A stretch of 12,516 nucleotides of DNA from SIG607 sp045601805 (GTDB lineage: Bacteria > Bacillota > Clostridia > Oscillospirales > Acutalibacteraceae), in the NCBI GenBank assembly GCA_045601805.1, contig JAZSAJ010000036.1, forward strand, positions 1 through 12,516. Reading direction: 5' to 3'. Under the pieces are notes generated by a model. It was not told where the DNA came from. It worked only from the letters and a program-made list of their open reading frames with translations, and made no database searches. Shown in pieces: positions 5,134-12,447 of the stretch. The position numbers were made by a program, and so were the translations under genes. The stretch's first letter is position 1; each line of letters starts with the position of its first letter.

Positions 5134-6192
5134 TTAATTAACTTTTCTTCTCTTTCTTCGTACGCGGTTTATATGGCGTACAAAATCACCGCTGCTAAGT
5201 AATTCGGCAAGTACAAATTGCTCTAAAACAGGCACAGTGCAGGAATAAAAACCAAGTTTTTCTTGGTAAAGATTAACAAGATTTTTTGGTAGTACAATAT
5301 ACCCTGCGCGAATTGAGGGAGCAATGGTTTTTGAAAATGTGTTTAGGTAAATAACGTTGCTGTCACACAGCGAAAAAACCGTGTCCTCGTTCTTTTTAGA
5401 AACGGTTAGTTCACCATCATAATTATCCTCAATAATAAAACCATCGCGTTCTTTTGCCCATTTAATATATTCTTTTCGCTTTGAAGCCGAAGCAGTTATA
5501 CCGCTTGGAAAACTATTAAAAGGGGTAATGTGCAAAACAGTTGCTTTGCTGTTTTTTAGTTCTTCGGTTTTTATTCCGTCGTGTCCCATTTTTAAAAATT
5601 CACAGTTTACATTATGTGCTTTGTAAACTCGGTGAATTTTATCGTAACCGGGGCTTTCTAAAGCAAAAACCTTGTTGTTTCCAAATAGTTGCACAATAAG
5701 TCCGTAAAGGTATTCCGCGCCTGAACCAATAACAATTTGGTTTGGCTCTACCTTTATTCCGTAGTTTTTTAAAAGATAAACCGAAATTGCGCCGCGAAGT
5801 TCGGCACAACCAAGGTTTGGCGATTTAACAAGCAATTCTTCTTGCTTTTCGCTTAAAACTTTTCGGGTGGTTTTTGCCAAAACGCTGTAAGGGAAAAGGG
5901 AATCGGTGTGGTGTGGCTTGTGGTTGTTTAAAGCAGGTTCAGAAGTAGTATCACTATAACTTGAAAAACCGTCTTCTTTGTAAACAACAAAATAACCGCT
6001 TCGTTCCTTTGGCTCAATATATCCCTCGTCAAAAAGCAAATCGTAAGCGTGTTCAACGGTAATTACACTAACACCCGTTTTATCGGCCATAACCCTTTTA
6101 GACGGCAGTTTTTCGCGGTATGAATATACACCGTTTATAATATCGTTTTTAATTTTTTCGTATAACTGTAAATATGTAGGTTTATTTTTCAT
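5134..6192 (-). CDS. pdxR: PdxR/MocR-family GntR regulator, C-terminally truncated
   Basis: The protein has 352 residues. Residues 5-70 are a GntR winged helix (LPSKRVMADKTGVSVITVEHAY, DEGYIEPKERSGYFV). From about residue 100 comes a fold-type I aminotransferase-like domain with NLGCAELRGAI, GSGAEYLYGL, EDNYDGEL and the PLP-lysine segment FSKTIAPSIRAGY (Lys288). MocR proteins are usually about 450-480 residues; this one ends at RHINRVRRKRRKVN, where the C-terminal small domain should begin. The other two frames give no continuation, and a YitT promoter follows directly. The missing part normally carries an Arg that binds the ligand carboxylate. The gene is divergent from the B6 kinase and S component, the classic position of PdxR, so regulation of them is likely. 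AGGAG lies 17 bases before ATG 6192, unusually far. PdxR is inferred from context. Confidence 0.85.
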   Translation of the reverse strand: MKNKPTYLQLYEKIKNDIINGVYSYREKLPSKRVMADKTGVSVITVEHAYDLLFDEGYIEPKERSGYFVVYKEDGFSSYSDTTSEPALNNHKPHHTDSLFPYSVLAKTTRKVLSEKQEELLVKSPNLGCAELRGAISVYLLKNYGIKVEPNQIVIGSGAEYLYGLIVQLFGNNKVFALESPGYDKIHRVYKAHNVNCEFLKMGHDGIKTEELKNSKATVLHITPFNSFPSGITASASKRKEYIKWAKERDGFIIEDNYDGELTVSKKNEDTVFSLCDSNVIYLNTFSKTIAPSIRAGYIVLPKNLVNLYQEKLGFYSCTVPVLEQFVLAELLSSGDFVRHINRVRRKRRKVN

Positions 6193-6283
6193 CTGGTTAT
6201 ATAAAATTCTCCTGTTTTGATTATTTTTATATTATCAGTTTAATTATATAATACTTTCAATATTTTGTAAAGAGTGAGAAATT
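6193..6283. promoter_or_regulatory. Divergent pdxR / B6-salvage control region
   Basis: This 91-bp AT-rich gap separates divergent genes. A -10 box TATAAT at 6247-6252 faces the kinase gene, but the region 17 bases upstream lacks a good -35, as expected for an activator-dependent promoter. The octamer TTATATAA occurs twice (6197-6204 and 6244-6251) and is a candidate regulator site pair. Given the AT content this is only suggestive. Confidence 0.45.
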
Positions 6284-7108
6284 ATGAAAAAATGTATTGT
6301 TATAAACGACCTTTCGGGCCTTGGTAAATGTTCGCTTACCGCATCTATTCCCGTTATGGCGTGTTTGGGGGTTCAGGTTTGCCCTTTGCCCACCGCGGTA
6401 TTAAGCAACCAAACAGGGTATGAAAGTTACTATATTGATGATTATACCGAAAAAATGGGCTTTATTTTAAATGAATGGCAAAAAAGAAATTTAAAACCCA
6501 ACGCAATACTTTCGGGCTTTTTGGCAAACGAAAAACAGGTAGAAATAGTTAAGGATTGTGTAAAACTTTTTAAAGACAAAAATACACTTTTTGTGGTAGA
6601 CCCTGTTATGGGCGACGGTGGGGCAATGTATAAAACACACAACCAAAAAATGTGCGAAAAAATAACCGAACTCAGCTTTATGGCTGATGTTATTACGCCT
6701 AATTTAACCGAAGCGTGTATATTACTTAAAAAAGACCCAACAAAAAACTACACACTTAATGAAGTTAAGGATATGGCAAAGGAACTAAATAAAAAAGGCC
6801 CCAAATATGTTGTTATAACAGGTGTTTTGGCAAATGGAAAAATAGATAATGTTATTGCTGAAAACGGTGAAGTAACCCTAATTAGTAATGAACTTATTAA
6901 GGGCAACTATTCGGGCGCAGGCGATTTAATTGCTTCAATTACCACCGCCGCGCTTATAAACACCAAACATTCGCTAAAAGAAATAATAACCGCCGCGGCA
7001 AATTTTGTTGGCAAGGCAACTTACGACGCATACCTTGAAAAAACCGACCGAAACGACGGCGTTCCTTTTGAAAACCATTTGGCAGAACTTATTAAGGAAC
7101 TAAAATGA
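6284..7108 (+). CDS. pdxY: Pyridoxal/pyridoxamine kinase (ribokinase family)
   Basis: The protein has 274 residues, full length for PdxY/PdxK-type kinases, which phosphorylate pyridoxal, pyridoxine or pyridoxamine with ATP in the cytosol. Visible family landmarks are NDLSGLGKCSLTASIPV (8-24), the vitamin-binding loop LPTAVLSNQTGY (35-46), VVDPVMGDGG (104-113), TPNLTEA (138-144) and the anion-hole/catalytic GAGD (211-214, base Asp214). The related hydroxymethylpyrimidine kinase ThiD is less likely because the GLGK and LSNQTGY segments are pyridoxal-kinase type. The start ATG 6284 has a weak AAAGAGTGAG ribosome site. It overlaps the next gene by four bases (ATGA), so kinase and S component are translationally coupled in one operon. 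The divergent PdxR-like regulator supports a B6 salvage role. Confidence 0.9.
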   Translation: MKKCIVINDLSGLGKCSLTASIPVMACLGVQVCPLPTAVLSNQTGYESYYIDDYTEKMGFILNEWQKRNLKPNAILSGFLANEKQVEIVKDCVKLFKDKNTLFVVDPVMGDGGAMYKTHNQKMCEKITELSFMADVITPNLTEACILLKKDPTKNYTLNEVKDMAKELNKKGPKYVVITGVLANGKIDNVIAENGEVTLISNELIKGNYSGAGDLIASITTAALINTKHSLKEIITAAANFVGKATYDAYLEKTDRNDGVPFENHLAELIKELK

Positions 7109-7587
7109 AAAAAATTAAATTAATTTCACTTGGTGCGTTATTTTCGGCTTTAATTGCCGTTTTTACCGCATATATTTGCCATATACCAATTGGTGTAAAC
7201 GGCGGTTATGTTCACTTGGGCGATACCTTTATTTATATTGCGGCATCATTTCTTCCTTTGCCTTATGCAGTTGTTGCGGCGGCGGTTGGGGCAGGGCTTG
7301 CCGATTTATTAACTGCGCCCGTTTGGTTTTTAGCGTCGGTTATAATTAAAACTTTAGTTTGCTTACTGTTTACAAACAAAAAAATTATTTGCAAGCGAAA
7401 TATTTTGGCATGTGTTTTGGGTGTTTTTATAACCGTTATTGGATATGCCGTGGCTGAATATATAATTTTTGGCAGTTTGGCAGGAATTTTATATTCGGTT
7501 ATAGGAAATGTCATTCAATCCACCGCAAGCGGAGTATTGTTCATACTTATTGGAATTTATATTGAAAAAATTAAAGTAAAGATATAG
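7105..7587 (+). CDS. ECF transporter S component, probable vitamin B6 uptake (TIGR04002-like)
   Basis: The protein has 160 residues and is strongly hydrophobic with five or six helices. The N-terminal basic segment MKKIKLISLGALFSALIAVF is followed by a loop with GGYVHLGDTFIYIAASFLP and PYAVVAAAVGAGLADLL, the typical S-component pattern of ECF importers (ThiW/PdxU-like), in which a small membrane protein binds one vitamin and borrows a shared energising module. It overlaps the kinase gene by four bases, and a PdxR-like regulator is divergent, so B6 vitamers are the best substrate guess; thiamine-precursor transport is the main alternative. No ATPase or T component is present in the window, so the shared module must be encoded elsewhere. 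Confidence 0.82.
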   Translation: MKKIKLISLGALFSALIAVFTAYICHIPIGVNGGYVHLGDTFIYIAASFLPLPYAVVAAAVGAGLADLLTAPVWFLASVIIKTLVCLLFTNKKIICKRNILACVLGVFITVIGYAVAEYIIFGSLAGILYSVIGNVIQSTASGVLFILIGIYIEKIKVKI

Positions 7588-7591
7588 TATT

Positions 7592-7630
7592 AAAAAACGC
7601 CAACACAGTTTATGCTGTGTTGGCGTTTTT
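7592..7630. terminator. Bidirectional terminator between S component and argF
   Basis: AAAACGCCAACACAG and CTGTGTTGGCGTTTT form a perfect 15-bp stem with a six-base loop (7609-7614), flanked by A and T tracts. It separates the convergent B6 and arginine operons and can serve both. Confidence 0.92.
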
Positions 7631-7636
7631 GTTTTA

Positions 7637-8623
7637 TTAAAGTAATGTTGCTGCCATAACGGCTTTTATTGTGTGCATACGGTTTTCAGCTTCGTCAAAT
7701 ACAATTGACTGTTCGCTTTCAAATACTTCATCTGTAACTTCCATTTCGGTTATGCCAAAGCGTTCTCCCATTTCTTTACCAATCTTTGTTTTAAGGTCGT
7801 GAAAAGCGGGAAGACAATGCATAAACACCGCATTTTTTGAAGCGTTTGCCATAATATCCGAAGTAACTCTGTATGGGGAAAGTTCGTCAATGCGTTCTTT
7901 CCAAACTTCATCGGCTTCGCCCATAGAAACCCAAACATCTGTATAAATTACATCGGCGTTTTTGGTGGCTATCATTGGGTCTTCGCAAAAATTAAGTGTA
8001 GCACCGCTTTCTTTTGCCAACTTTTCACATTCTTCAATAAGTTCGGAATTTGGGAAATATTTTTTAGGCGCACAAGCAGTAAAGTTAATGCCAAGTTTGG
8101 CGCAACCAACCATAAGCGAATTACCCATATTGTAGCGGGCATCACCCATATAAACAAAGTTAATGCCTTTTAGTTTACCAAATTTTTCTTTAATGGTAAG
8201 AAAATCGGCTAAAATTTGGGTTGGGTGGAATTCGTTTGTTAAACCGTTCCAAACAGGAACACCGGCATATTTTGCAAGTTCTTCAACAATTTCCTGTCCA
8301 AAGCCACGGTACTCAATACCGTCATAAATTTTGCCCAAAACCCTTGCGGTATCGGCAATGCTTTCTTTTTTGCCAATTTGTGAGCCCGACGGGTCAAGGT
8401 AGGTAATACCCATACCAAGGTCATACGCCGCAACCTCAAAACTGCAACGAGTTCGGGTGCTTGTTTTTTCAAAAATAAGGGCAATGTTTTTGCCTTCAAG
8501 CAACTTATGCGGAATACCTTTTTTCTTTTTATCTTTCAGTTCTGCTGCATAATCAATTAAATAGTTTATTTCTTCAGCAGTGAAATCAAGTAATTTTAAA
8601 AAACTTTTACCTTTTAAATTCAT
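7637..8623 (-). CDS. argF: Ornithine carbamoyltransferase
   Basis: The protein has 328 residues. It makes citrulline from ornithine and carbamoyl phosphate in the cytosol. Key motifs are STRTR (55-59) for carbamoyl phosphate, HPTQ (133-136), DVWVSMGE (229-236) for ornithine binding and HCLPAFHD (269-276) with the catalytic Cys. The SMG and HCLP motifs distinguish it from aspartate carbamoyltransferase. ATG 8623 was chosen because AAGGTGA lies six bases upstream; the in-frame GTG at 8632 falls within that ribosome site. It is the last gene of the arginine operon, 15 bp after the ABC ATPase gene, and is followed by a strong terminator. Linkage to argG indicates a biosynthetic role (argF) rather than the catabolic arcB, though OTC sequences alone do not settle this. 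Confidence 0.95.
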   Translation of the reverse strand: MNLKGKSFLKLLDFTAEEINYLIDYAAELKDKKKKGIPHKLLEGKNIALIFEKTSTRTRCSFEVAAYDLGMGITYLDPSGSQIGKKESIADTARVLGKIYDGIEYRGFGQEIVEELAKYAGVPVWNGLTNEFHPTQILADFLTIKEKFGKLKGINFVYMGDARYNMGNSLMVGCAKLGINFTACAPKKYFPNSELIEECEKLAKESGATLNFCEDPMIATKNADVIYTDVWVSMGEADEVWKERIDELSPYRVTSDIMANASKNAVFMHCLPAFHDLKTKIGKEMGERFGITEMEVTDEVFESEQSIVFDEAENRMHTIKAVMAATLL

Positions 8624-8638
8624 AATTTTCACCTTAAA

Positions 8639-9361
8639 TTAAAGTACTTTAGAAAGGAATGTTTTAAGGCGGTCACACTTGGGGTTATCAAATATTTCTT
8701 CGGGTGTGCCTTCTTCCATAATATAACCGTCGTCAATAAACATAACACGGTTTGAAACCTCTTTGGCAAAGCCCATTTCGTGAGTCACAACCACCATTGT
8801 CATACCCATTTTTGCAAGTTCTTTCATAACTTCCAAAACTTCGCCTACCATTTCGGGGTCAAGGGCGCTTGTGGGTTCATCAAACAACATTACCGCGGGT
8901 TCCATACATAAAGCACGAACAATAGCAACACGCTGTTTTTGTCCGCCTGAAAGTTGGTCGGGGAAGGTGTCCGCTTTATCTTCAAGGCCAACTCTTTTTA
9001 AAAGGGTTAGCGCCTTTTCACTTGCCTCTGCCTTGGTTAGTTTTTTTAGCATAACCGGGGCTGTTGTAAGGTTTTCAAGAATTGTCATGTGGGGGAATAA
9101 GTGGAACTGCTGAAAAACCATCCCCATTTTTTGACGCTCTTTGTTAAGGTCACATTTTTTATCTGTAAGGTCATTGCCTTCAAAAATAATTTGACCGCCG
9201 GTTGGGGTTTCAAGCATATTAAGACAACGCAAAAAGGTTGATTTGCCCGAACCCGAAGGGCCAATAACACAAACAACATCACCCTTGTTTATTACTGTGT
9301 TAATATCTTTTAAAACTTCTAAATTATCAAAGTTTTTTTGCAGATTTTTTACTTCTATCAC
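8639..9361 (-). CDS. Polar/basic amino acid ABC transporter ATP-binding protein
   Basis: The protein has 240 residues, the normal length for GlnQ/HisP/ArtP-type ATPases. Walker A is GPSGSGKS (34-41), the Q-loop lies in FQQFHLFPHMTILEN, the signature LSGGQ is at 137-141, Walker B MLFDEPTSALD ends at 168 and the H-loop is VVTHEM (His194). It powers uptake through the adjacent permease and binding protein. The start is GTG at 9361: its last bases overlap the TGA of the permease gene (GTGA overlap), so the two are translationally coupled. It is called glnQ-like by family; the arg operon context suggests arginine, ornithine or citrulline as substrate. Confidence 0.95.
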   Translation of the reverse strand: MIEVKNLQKNFDNLEVLKDINTVINKGDVVCVIGPSGSGKSTFLRCLNMLETPTGGQIIFEGNDLTDKKCDLNKERQKMGMVFQQFHLFPHMTILENLTTAPVMLKKLTKAEASEKALTLLKRVGLEDKADTFPDQLSGGQKQRVAIVRALCMEPAVMLFDEPTSALDPEMVGEVLEVMKELAKMGMTMVVVTHEMGFAKEVSNRVMFIDDGYIMEEGTPEEIFDNPKCDRLKTFLSKVL

Positions 9362-10056
9362 TTTTTATTTAACCTCTTTTCAAAAATGCGTAACAAATAG
9401 GTTAATATGATAACTATAACAAGGTAAATCAAAGCCACTGCAATAAGAGGATTAAAGGCATCGTATGTGTTGTTTCTTATAAGATTTCCTGCTCTTGTTA
9501 GGTCAACAACGGCAACATAACCGGCAACCGCAGTTTCTTTTAATAAAGCTATCATTTCGTTGCCAATAGCAGGAAGTATGTTTTTAACCGCCTGTGGCAA
9601 AATTATTTTTCGCATGGCTTGTAATTTTGAAAGCCCTAAAGAACGGCCGGCTTCCATTTGTCCTTTTTCTACTGCGTTTAAACCGCTTCGTATAAGTTCT
9701 GCCATATATGCGCCTGAATTTATACCAAAAGTAATAATACCAACCGTAATACCTGTTGAAGATTTAAGTATAAGATAGTAAAAAATAAGCAATAGTACAA
9801 CCACGGGAATACCGCGGACAGTGGTTACATAAAAATCGCAAATTTTAGCAAATACTTTAAGTATTTTATTGTCGTCTTCAAAATACTTAACAATGGCTAT
9901 TAAAGCACCTAAGGTGACACCGATAATCAGCGCACCTAAGGTAATAATAAGAGTATTTTTAAGACCGTCTGTTAAAAACTTGTAGCGTTCTTCTTCTATA
10001 AATGTAGAATAAAGTTGGTCGCTCCAAGTTTTAAAAAAGTTAGTTAAGAAAGCCAT
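9358..10056 (-). CDS. Amino acid ABC transporter permease (HisMQ/GlnP family)
   Basis: The protein has 232 residues, matching the family. Several membrane helices are visible (LIITLGALIIGVTLGALIA; VVLLLIFYYLILK; PLIAVALIYLVIVIILTYLL). The cytoplasmic EAA loop that contacts the ATPase is present as QMEAGRSLGLSKLQAMRKII followed by LPQA. The N-terminal part has TVRGIPVVV, typical of this family. ATG 10056 has AGAGGA upstream, 20 bp after the binding-protein gene. It probably works as a homodimer, since only one permease gene is present. Substrate specificity cannot be read from the permease. Confidence 0.95.
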   Translation of the reverse strand: MAFLTNFFKTWSDQLYSTFIEEERYKFLTDGLKNTLIITLGALIIGVTLGALIAIVKYFEDDNKILKVFAKICDFYVTTVRGIPVVVLLLIFYYLILKSSTGITVGIITFGINSGAYMAELIRSGLNAVEKGQMEAGRSLGLSKLQAMRKIILPQAVKNILPAIGNEMIALLKETAVAGYVAVVDLTRAGNLIRNNTYDAFNPLIAVALIYLVIVIILTYLLRIFEKRLNKK

Positions 10057-10076
10057 ATTTTCCTCTTTGTATTAAA

Positions 10077-10853
10077 CTATTTTTCGGGGGCAACATAGGG
10101 AACTTCGTATTTATCAAAAATTGCTTTAATTGTGCCGTCGGCAATCCATTTTTCAATGCATTTGTTGAATTCATCTACAACAGTTTGGCTGCCTTTTGGG
10201 AATGCAAAACCGTAAGGTTCGCTGGTCATTGCCTCATTTAAAACAACGGTTTGACCGTTTGTTTTGTTTGACAAATCAATAGCAACTTCGTTATCAACTA
10301 CCCAAGCATCTACCTTGCCGGAAGTTAAAGCACTGCAAGCATCGTTGTTGGCTTGGAAAGCCAATACTTCGTAACCTTCGCCCATACAAAATTCTTCTGC
10401 GGTGGTACCGGTTTGAACAGAAATTTTCTTGCCTTTAAGGTCGGCTTTAGATTTAATAGCGCTGTCTTTTAAAACAACAATTGCCTGTGAAGCCATAAAG
10501 TATGGGGTGGTGAAGTCTGCGTTTTTCTTTCTGTCTTCGGTAATTGTAATGCCCGAAACGCCAACATCATATTTGCCCGACTGAATACCGGGGAGAACCG
10601 ATTCAAAATCCATTTGTTCAATTACAAGTTCTACACCAATTTCTTTTGCAAATAACTCTAAAATTTCAACTTCAATACCAACAACTTCACTGCCTTCAAG
10701 CATTTCAAAAGGAGGAAAGTCGGGGCTTGTGGCCATTATAAGTTTTCCACTGTTTTTAATTCCGTCAAGGGTTTTTCCGCTGCCGCAGCCAACAAATGTA
10801 AGGCAAAGGCAAATAACCAAAGCAACTGCAAGTAATTTCTTTAAAATTTTCAT
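10077..10853 (-). CDS. Amino acid ABC transporter substrate-binding lipoprotein
   Basis: The protein has 258 residues. The signal MKILKKLLAVALVICLCLTF is followed by VGC, a lipobox with lipidated Cys23, so the protein is membrane-anchored outside the cell. The SBP family 3 pattern is clear: GKLIMATSPDFPPFEM, VGIEVEILELFAKEIGVE, DVGVSGITITEDRKKNADFT, the Arg of TEDR that binds the ligand alpha-carboxylate, then ISVQTGTTAEEF and WVVDNEVAIDL in lobe 2, and a C-terminal IKAIFDKYEVPYV. It has the first position among the three transporter genes, as usual for high expression. Between argG and argF, arginine, ornithine or citrulline are plausible ligands; glutamine or cystine cannot be excluded by sequence alone. 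It starts 14 bp after argG, with AGAGGT as ribosome site. Confidence 0.93.
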   Translation of the reverse strand: MKILKKLLAVALVICLCLTFVGCGSGKTLDGIKNSGKLIMATSPDFPPFEMLEGSEVVGIEVEILELFAKEIGVELVIEQMDFESVLPGIQSGKYDVGVSGITITEDRKKNADFTTPYFMASQAIVVLKDSAIKSKADLKGKKISVQTGTTAEEFCMGEGYEVLAFQANNDACSALTSGKVDAWVVDNEVAIDLSNKTNGQTVVLNEAMTSEPYGFAFPKGSQTVVDEFNKCIEKWIADGTIKAIFDKYEVPYVAPEK

Positions 10854-10867
10854 TGTAAATACCTCTT

Positions 10868-12091
10868 TTATTTATTATTTTTCTTGTCAACCATTGCCTG
10901 TACTTTAATGGGCAAACCGTAAAGGTTAATAAAGCCGGCAGAATCTTTTTGGTCGTAATCGCTTTCGCCGAATGTAGCAATTTCTTCGCTGTAAAGTGAA
11001 TAATCACTCCAAACGCCTGCGTTAATCATGTTGCCTTTGTAAAGTTTAAGTTTAACTTTACCGGTAACATTTTCTTGTGTTTTATCAACAAATGCACTAA
11101 GTGCTTCACGAAGCGGAGTAAACCACTGGCCGTTGTAAACAAGTTCAGCAAATGTTATTGAAAGTTTTTGTTTTTCGTGAAGTGTCATTTTGTCAAGACA
11201 AACCGATTCTAGCACGCTGTGCGCCTTGTAAAGAATTGTACCGCCCGGAGTTTCGTAAACACCACGGCACTTCATACCAACCAAACGGTTTTCAACAATA
11301 TCAATAATACCAATACCGTTAGCTCCGCCAAGTTCGTTAAGTTTTAAAATAATTTCCTTTGCGGTCATTTTAACGCCGTCAACCGCTGTCGGTACACCTT
11401 TTTCAAAATCAATGGTAACATAAGTTGGCTTATCGGGTGCTTGAATGGGGGAGATACCCATTTCCAAAAAGCCCTCTTTTTCGTACATTGGTTCGTTGCC
11501 TGTGTCTTCAAGGTCAAGACCTTCATGAGATAAATGCCAAAGGTTTTTATCCTTTGAATAGTTGGTTTCTCTATTTATCTTTAAAGGAATATTGTGTGCT
11601 TCGGCATAATCAATTTCTTCTTCACGAGATTTAATGTCCCATTCTCTCCAAGGAGCAATAATGGGCATATCGGGAGCAAACTTTTTAATAGCAAGTTCAA
11701 AACGAACTTGGTCGTTACCTTTACCTGTACAACCGTGGCAAATAGCATCTGCGCCTTCTTTAATTGCAATTTCAGCCAATGCCTTGCCAATACAGGGACG
11801 GGCGTGAGAAGTACCCAAAAGGTATTCTTCGTAAACTGCGCCGGCTTTCATTGTGGGAATAATGTATTCATCAACATATTCATCGGTTAAATCAAGAACA
11901 TAAAGTTTTGAAGCACCTGTTTTAAGTGCCTTTTCTTCAAGACCTTCAAGTTCGTCTGCCTGACCAACATTACCCGAAACTGCAATTACTTCACAGTTGT
12001 TGTAGTTTTCTTTAAGCCAGGGAATAATAATAGATGTATCAAGACCGCCTGAATAAGCCAACACAACTTTTTTAATGTTTTCTTTGTTCAT
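10868..12091 (-). CDS. argG: Argininosuccinate synthase
   Basis: The protein has 407 residues, full length. It joins citrulline and aspartate with ATP to give argininosuccinate, the step after argF. The N-terminal ATP PP-loop is AYSGGLDTS (12-20); further signatures are GTSHARPCIGK, CHGCTGKGNDQVRFE, NRETNYSKDKNLWHLSHEG and FVDKTQENVTGKV. ATG 12091 is the start because GGGAGG precedes it at normal distance; a longer in-frame ATG at 12169 lies upstream of the promoter's start point and would add an unrelated 26 residues. It is the first gene of the five-gene operon, under a consensus promoter and an ARG box. argH is not in the window. Confidence 0.97.
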   Translation of the reverse strand: MNKENIKKVVLAYSGGLDTSIIIPWLKENYNNCEVIAVSGNVGQADELEGLEEKALKTGASKLYVLDLTDEYVDEYIIPTMKAGAVYEEYLLGTSHARPCIGKALAEIAIKEGADAICHGCTGKGNDQVRFELAIKKFAPDMPIIAPWREWDIKSREEEIDYAEAHNIPLKINRETNYSKDKNLWHLSHEGLDLEDTGNEPMYEKEGFLEMGISPIQAPDKPTYVTIDFEKGVPTAVDGVKMTAKEIILKLNELGGANGIGIIDIVENRLVGMKCRGVYETPGGTILYKAHSVLESVCLDKMTLHEKQKLSITFAELVYNGQWFTPLREALSAFVDKTQENVTGKVKLKLYKGNMINAGVWSDYSLYSEEIATFGESDYDQKDSAGFINLYGLPIKVQAMVDKKNNK

Positions 12092-12128
12092 AACAGTTCC
12101 TCCCGGAAGTATTCTTAATATGCACTGA

Positions 12129-12157
12129 ATTATATACCTTGTTTGTATATTTGTCAA
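12129..12157 (-). promoter_or_regulatory. argG operon promoter (TTGACA-N17-TATAAT)
   Basis: TTGACA (12152-12157) and TATAAT (12129-12134) are 17 bases apart on the minus strand, a perfect consensus. Transcription would begin near 12122, giving a leader of about 30 bases, too short for a T-box or riboswitch. Control is therefore expected at initiation. Confidence 0.9.
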
Positions 12158-12162
12158 CCGAT

Positions 12163-12180
12163 ATTGCATAAATATTCATA
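12163..12180. promoter_or_regulatory. Putative ARG box (ArgR/AhrC operator)
   Basis: ATTGCATAAATATTCATA fits the ArgR consensus WNTGAATWWWWATTCANW with one core mismatch (GCAT for GAAT). It ends five bases upstream of the argG -35, a plausible place for arginine-dependent control of the operon. Confidence 0.7.
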
Positions 12181-12183
12181 CTT

Positions 12184-12202
12184 TTGTGTATTGTTTACAC
12201 AA
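12184..12202. repeat. Inverted repeat TTGTGTA-N5-TACACAA
   Basis: This is a perfect 7-bp inverted repeat just upstream of the ARG box. Its size and symmetry suit a dimeric regulator's operator; no specific regulator is recognised. Confidence 0.45.
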
Positions 12203-12208
12203 CGCCCT

Positions 12209-12248
12209 TTGTATAGGCAGGTATTTTAGGCAAAATCACCCTATACAA
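12209..12248. repeat. Inverted repeat TTGTATAGG-N22-CCTATACAA
   Basis: A perfect 9-bp inverted repeat with a 22-base spacer lies upstream of both divergent promoters, so it is not in either predicted transcript. It is a possible operator pair; function unknown. Confidence 0.5.
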
Positions 12249-12298
12249 CATAAGAATAGTAAAAAGCACGCTGAAAAATGTATAAATCCTATGAATAT

Positions 12299-12316
12299 TG
12301 TGTGTATATATTCATA
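12299..12316. promoter_or_regulatory. Second ARG-box-like site
   Basis: The core TGTGTATATATTCA matches TGAATWWWWATTCA except at two bases in the left arm. A TGAAT half-site also occurs at 12292-12296. ArgR hexamers often bind paired boxes, so this could be the partner of 12163-12180, about 136 bp away. The AT-rich setting makes chance matches likely. Confidence 0.4.
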
Positions 12317-12368
12317 ATTTCGCTGTATATAAGCCCGCTGTAAAAAAACAGAAAATCAAAGGAAACTA

Positions 12369-12397
12369 TTGCAAGATTTGCACTTTAATGGTACAAT
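12369..12397 (+). promoter_or_regulatory. Transketolase promoter (TTGCAA-N17-TACAAT)
   Basis: TTGCAA (12369-12374) and TACAAT (12392-12397) are 17 bases apart on the plus strand, upstream of the gene starting at 12448. Confidence 0.75.
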
Positions 12398-12447
12398 GGT
12401 GAAAATGTCCGAAATAAGAGAGGACAAGTATATAAGGAGGCAATTGT

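Larger units (their letters stand above)
12092..12447. other. Divergent argG / transketolase intergenic region (356 bp)
   Basis: No gene is seen here. The region holds the argG promoter and ARG box on the left, two inverted repeats (12184-12202 and 12209-12248), a second ARG-box-like site (12299-12316) and the transketolase promoter (12369-12397). Confidence 0.8.

Noticed and set aside
12092..12169. Longer argG starting at ATG 12169
   Set aside because: It would begin upstream of the predicted transcription start, lacks a ribosome site and adds residues foreign to the family; ATG 12091 has GGGAGG.
12092..12180. T-box or riboswitch in front of argG
   Set aside because: The predicted leader is only about 30 bases, with no specifier or antiterminator structure.
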